Source of the DNA: Azospirillaceae bacterium
GTDB taxonomy: Bacteria > Pseudomonadota > Alphaproteobacteria > Azospirillales > Azospirillaceae
Assembly (NCBI GenBank): GCA_031291675.1
Contig: JARLIO010000076.1
Span: forward strand, 117,196 to 181,195
DNA length: 64,000 bases
Direction: 5' to 3'
In this document: in pieces, positions 63,357 to 64,000 of the stretch
Position numbering within the stretch: position 1 is the stretch's first letter
Layout of the letters: each line of letters opens with the position of its first letter
Position numbers and translations under genes: made by a program
Notes under the pieces: model-generated
Seen by the model: only the letters and a program-made list of their open reading frames with translations
Databases searched by the model: none
Told to the model about the DNA's origin: nothing

Positions 63357-63712
63357 GATTCGCTCCTACGGGAGGAAAATGACAACCCAACATTTCATGT
63401 ACCATTTAGGCCAGATCACCGATGCCTCAGAGTAGGCGACGGACTGTGAGTGAAGAGTTAAGGCGGGTTCAGAGCGGCTGAATTATCTGGTTGGACGCAA
63501 GTTTTTTTTGGGGCGACCGCAGGGTTTCCCAGGATCCTGCCCGATGGCGTTGCGGACTGCGGAACGCCGCGGGTTCCATCGTGCCGGCGCGTGACGAGCG
63601 GTACCCGCAGCGCTGCCGGGAGCGGGGGGCTGAATAAATTTGAAATGTCATGGCAATGTCGCGATTGACAGCGGCGCCGGGGACCATTAGTAACATCGTC
63701 CACGCCGAAGAC
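63357..63712. other. Intergenic region upstream of tRNA-Ser
   Basis: About 355 bp holding no gene. The open frame on the minus strand that crosses the tRNA is the usual antisense-tRNA artefact. AT-rich stretches near 63380 and 63640 could be promoters of the small gene and the tRNA. Confidence 0.55.
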
Positions 63713-63804
63713 GGAGGGATGGCCGAGCGGCTTAAGGCACAGGTTTGCTAAACCTGCGTAGGCTGTAAAGCTTACCGAGGGTTCGAATCCCTCTCCCTCC
63801 GCCA
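63713..63804 (+). tRNA. tRNA-Ser(GCU)
   Basis: Class II tRNA: acceptor GGAGGGA/TCCCTCC, anticodon stem CAGGT/ACCTG with loop TTGCTAA (anticodon GCT), a long variable arm (GTAGGCTGTAAAGCTTACC), T-arm GAGGG-TTCGAAT-CCCTC, and encoded GCCA end. Confidence 0.96.
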
Positions 63805-63898
63805 TTAACTACTGATTTAATTGATTATGTTACGATTTCTGAAAACCTAGAAAGAGACAGCGGCGCGGAGACCTCCCATATCGCAGCGCCGCGCAAGA

Positions 63899-64000
63899 TC
63901 AAACAATCACTGGATTATGGTCGATCTTGCTTCCGGATGATCGACGAAGAATATCGGCCAGCTGACGGATTGCGTTCGTTTTCGACGCCTGAATCATCAG
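63899..64000 (-). CDS. C-terminal end of an unidentified gene (runs off window)
   Basis: A minus-strand frame of 33 codons plus TGA (63899-63901) enters from the right edge, reading ...MIQASKTNAIRQLADILRRS and ending SKIDHNPVIV. The helical, basic composition is plausible for a protein tail, but no family can be assigned from so short a piece. Confidence 0.3.
   Translation of the reverse strand: MMIQASKTNAIRQLADILRRSSGSKIDHNPVIV

Noticed and set aside
63458..63805. Minus-strand ORF beginning MAEGEGFEPSVSFTAYAGL
   Set aside because: It is antisense to tRNA-Ser and has the typical artefact sequence.

Overview
The window reads as chromosomal DNA of a GC-rich alphaproteobacterium, most likely from Rhodospirillales or a neighbouring order. 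This is an inference from the GC-rich codon usage, an electron-transfer-flavoprotein:ubiquinone oxidoreductase beside a family-4 uracil-DNA glycosylase, TTG/GTG starts, OmpA and Omp25-like surface proteins, and hairpin-forming intergenic repeats of the kind common in alphaproteobacteria. No replication origin, CRISPR array, complete insertion sequence or intact prophage is visible.

Layout. 0-8.1 kb: cell-wall and core metabolism (soluble lytic transglycosylase, uracil-DNA glycosylase, ETF-QO, a TPR protein, ispE). 8.2-18.8 kb: a Sel1/peptidoglycan-binding protein, tRNA-Gln(UUG), a small ribbon-helix-helix-like protein followed by a multiplied terminator stem, an OmpA lipid-anchor-type protein, a fatty acid desaturase, a secreted phosphoesterase, an orphan amino-acid-binding protein, an outer-membrane barrel and signal peptidase I. 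18.8-31.8 kb: PHB-depolymerase-like esterase, TPR/GT41 O-GlcNAc-transferase-like protein, a TPP riboswitch driving thiC followed by a ketopantoate-reductase-like gene and a GNAT gene, glpD, a holin-like/lipobox protein next to a patatin phospholipase, and a divergent azoreductase/LysR pair. 32.0-36.4 kb: a four-gene polyamine-type ABC transporter operon on the minus strand.

36.3-44.5 kb is the accessory region. It carries a DUF7024-like protein, an acyltransferase-3 domain joined by a frameshift to a GT39-like glycosyltransferase, a decayed hexapeptide sugar N-acetyltransferase, a small secreted protein, an unknown membrane-anchored protein and a broken GT4-type glycosyltransferase. Its left part is bracketed by a gapless 219-bp direct repeat (offset exactly 4520 bp, about 84% identity by hand count). 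The left copy is the promoter and first codons of the intact ABC ATPase gene; the right copy is an orphan 5' fragment of a second such gene. Base composition inside is markedly more AT-rich. I read it as a decaying surface-polysaccharide modification island.

44.8-64 kb returns to chromosomal genes: a lytic-transglycosylase-like protein with a membrane partner, gmk and yicC (overlapping), an SDR, a LacI-regulated sugar ABC operon (regulator, ATPase, permease, binding protein) followed by a chemoreceptor, a Gfo/Idh/MocA oxidoreductase, an ABC-F ATPase, ndk, an MscS-type channel, a small unknown protein, tRNA-Ser(GCU), and the C-terminal end of a gene that runs off the window.

The least explained items are the accessory island with its duplicated promoter, the fused acyltransferase/glycosyltransferase, the holin-like/patatin pair, and two families of dispersed hairpin repeats, copies of which sit directly on stop codons.
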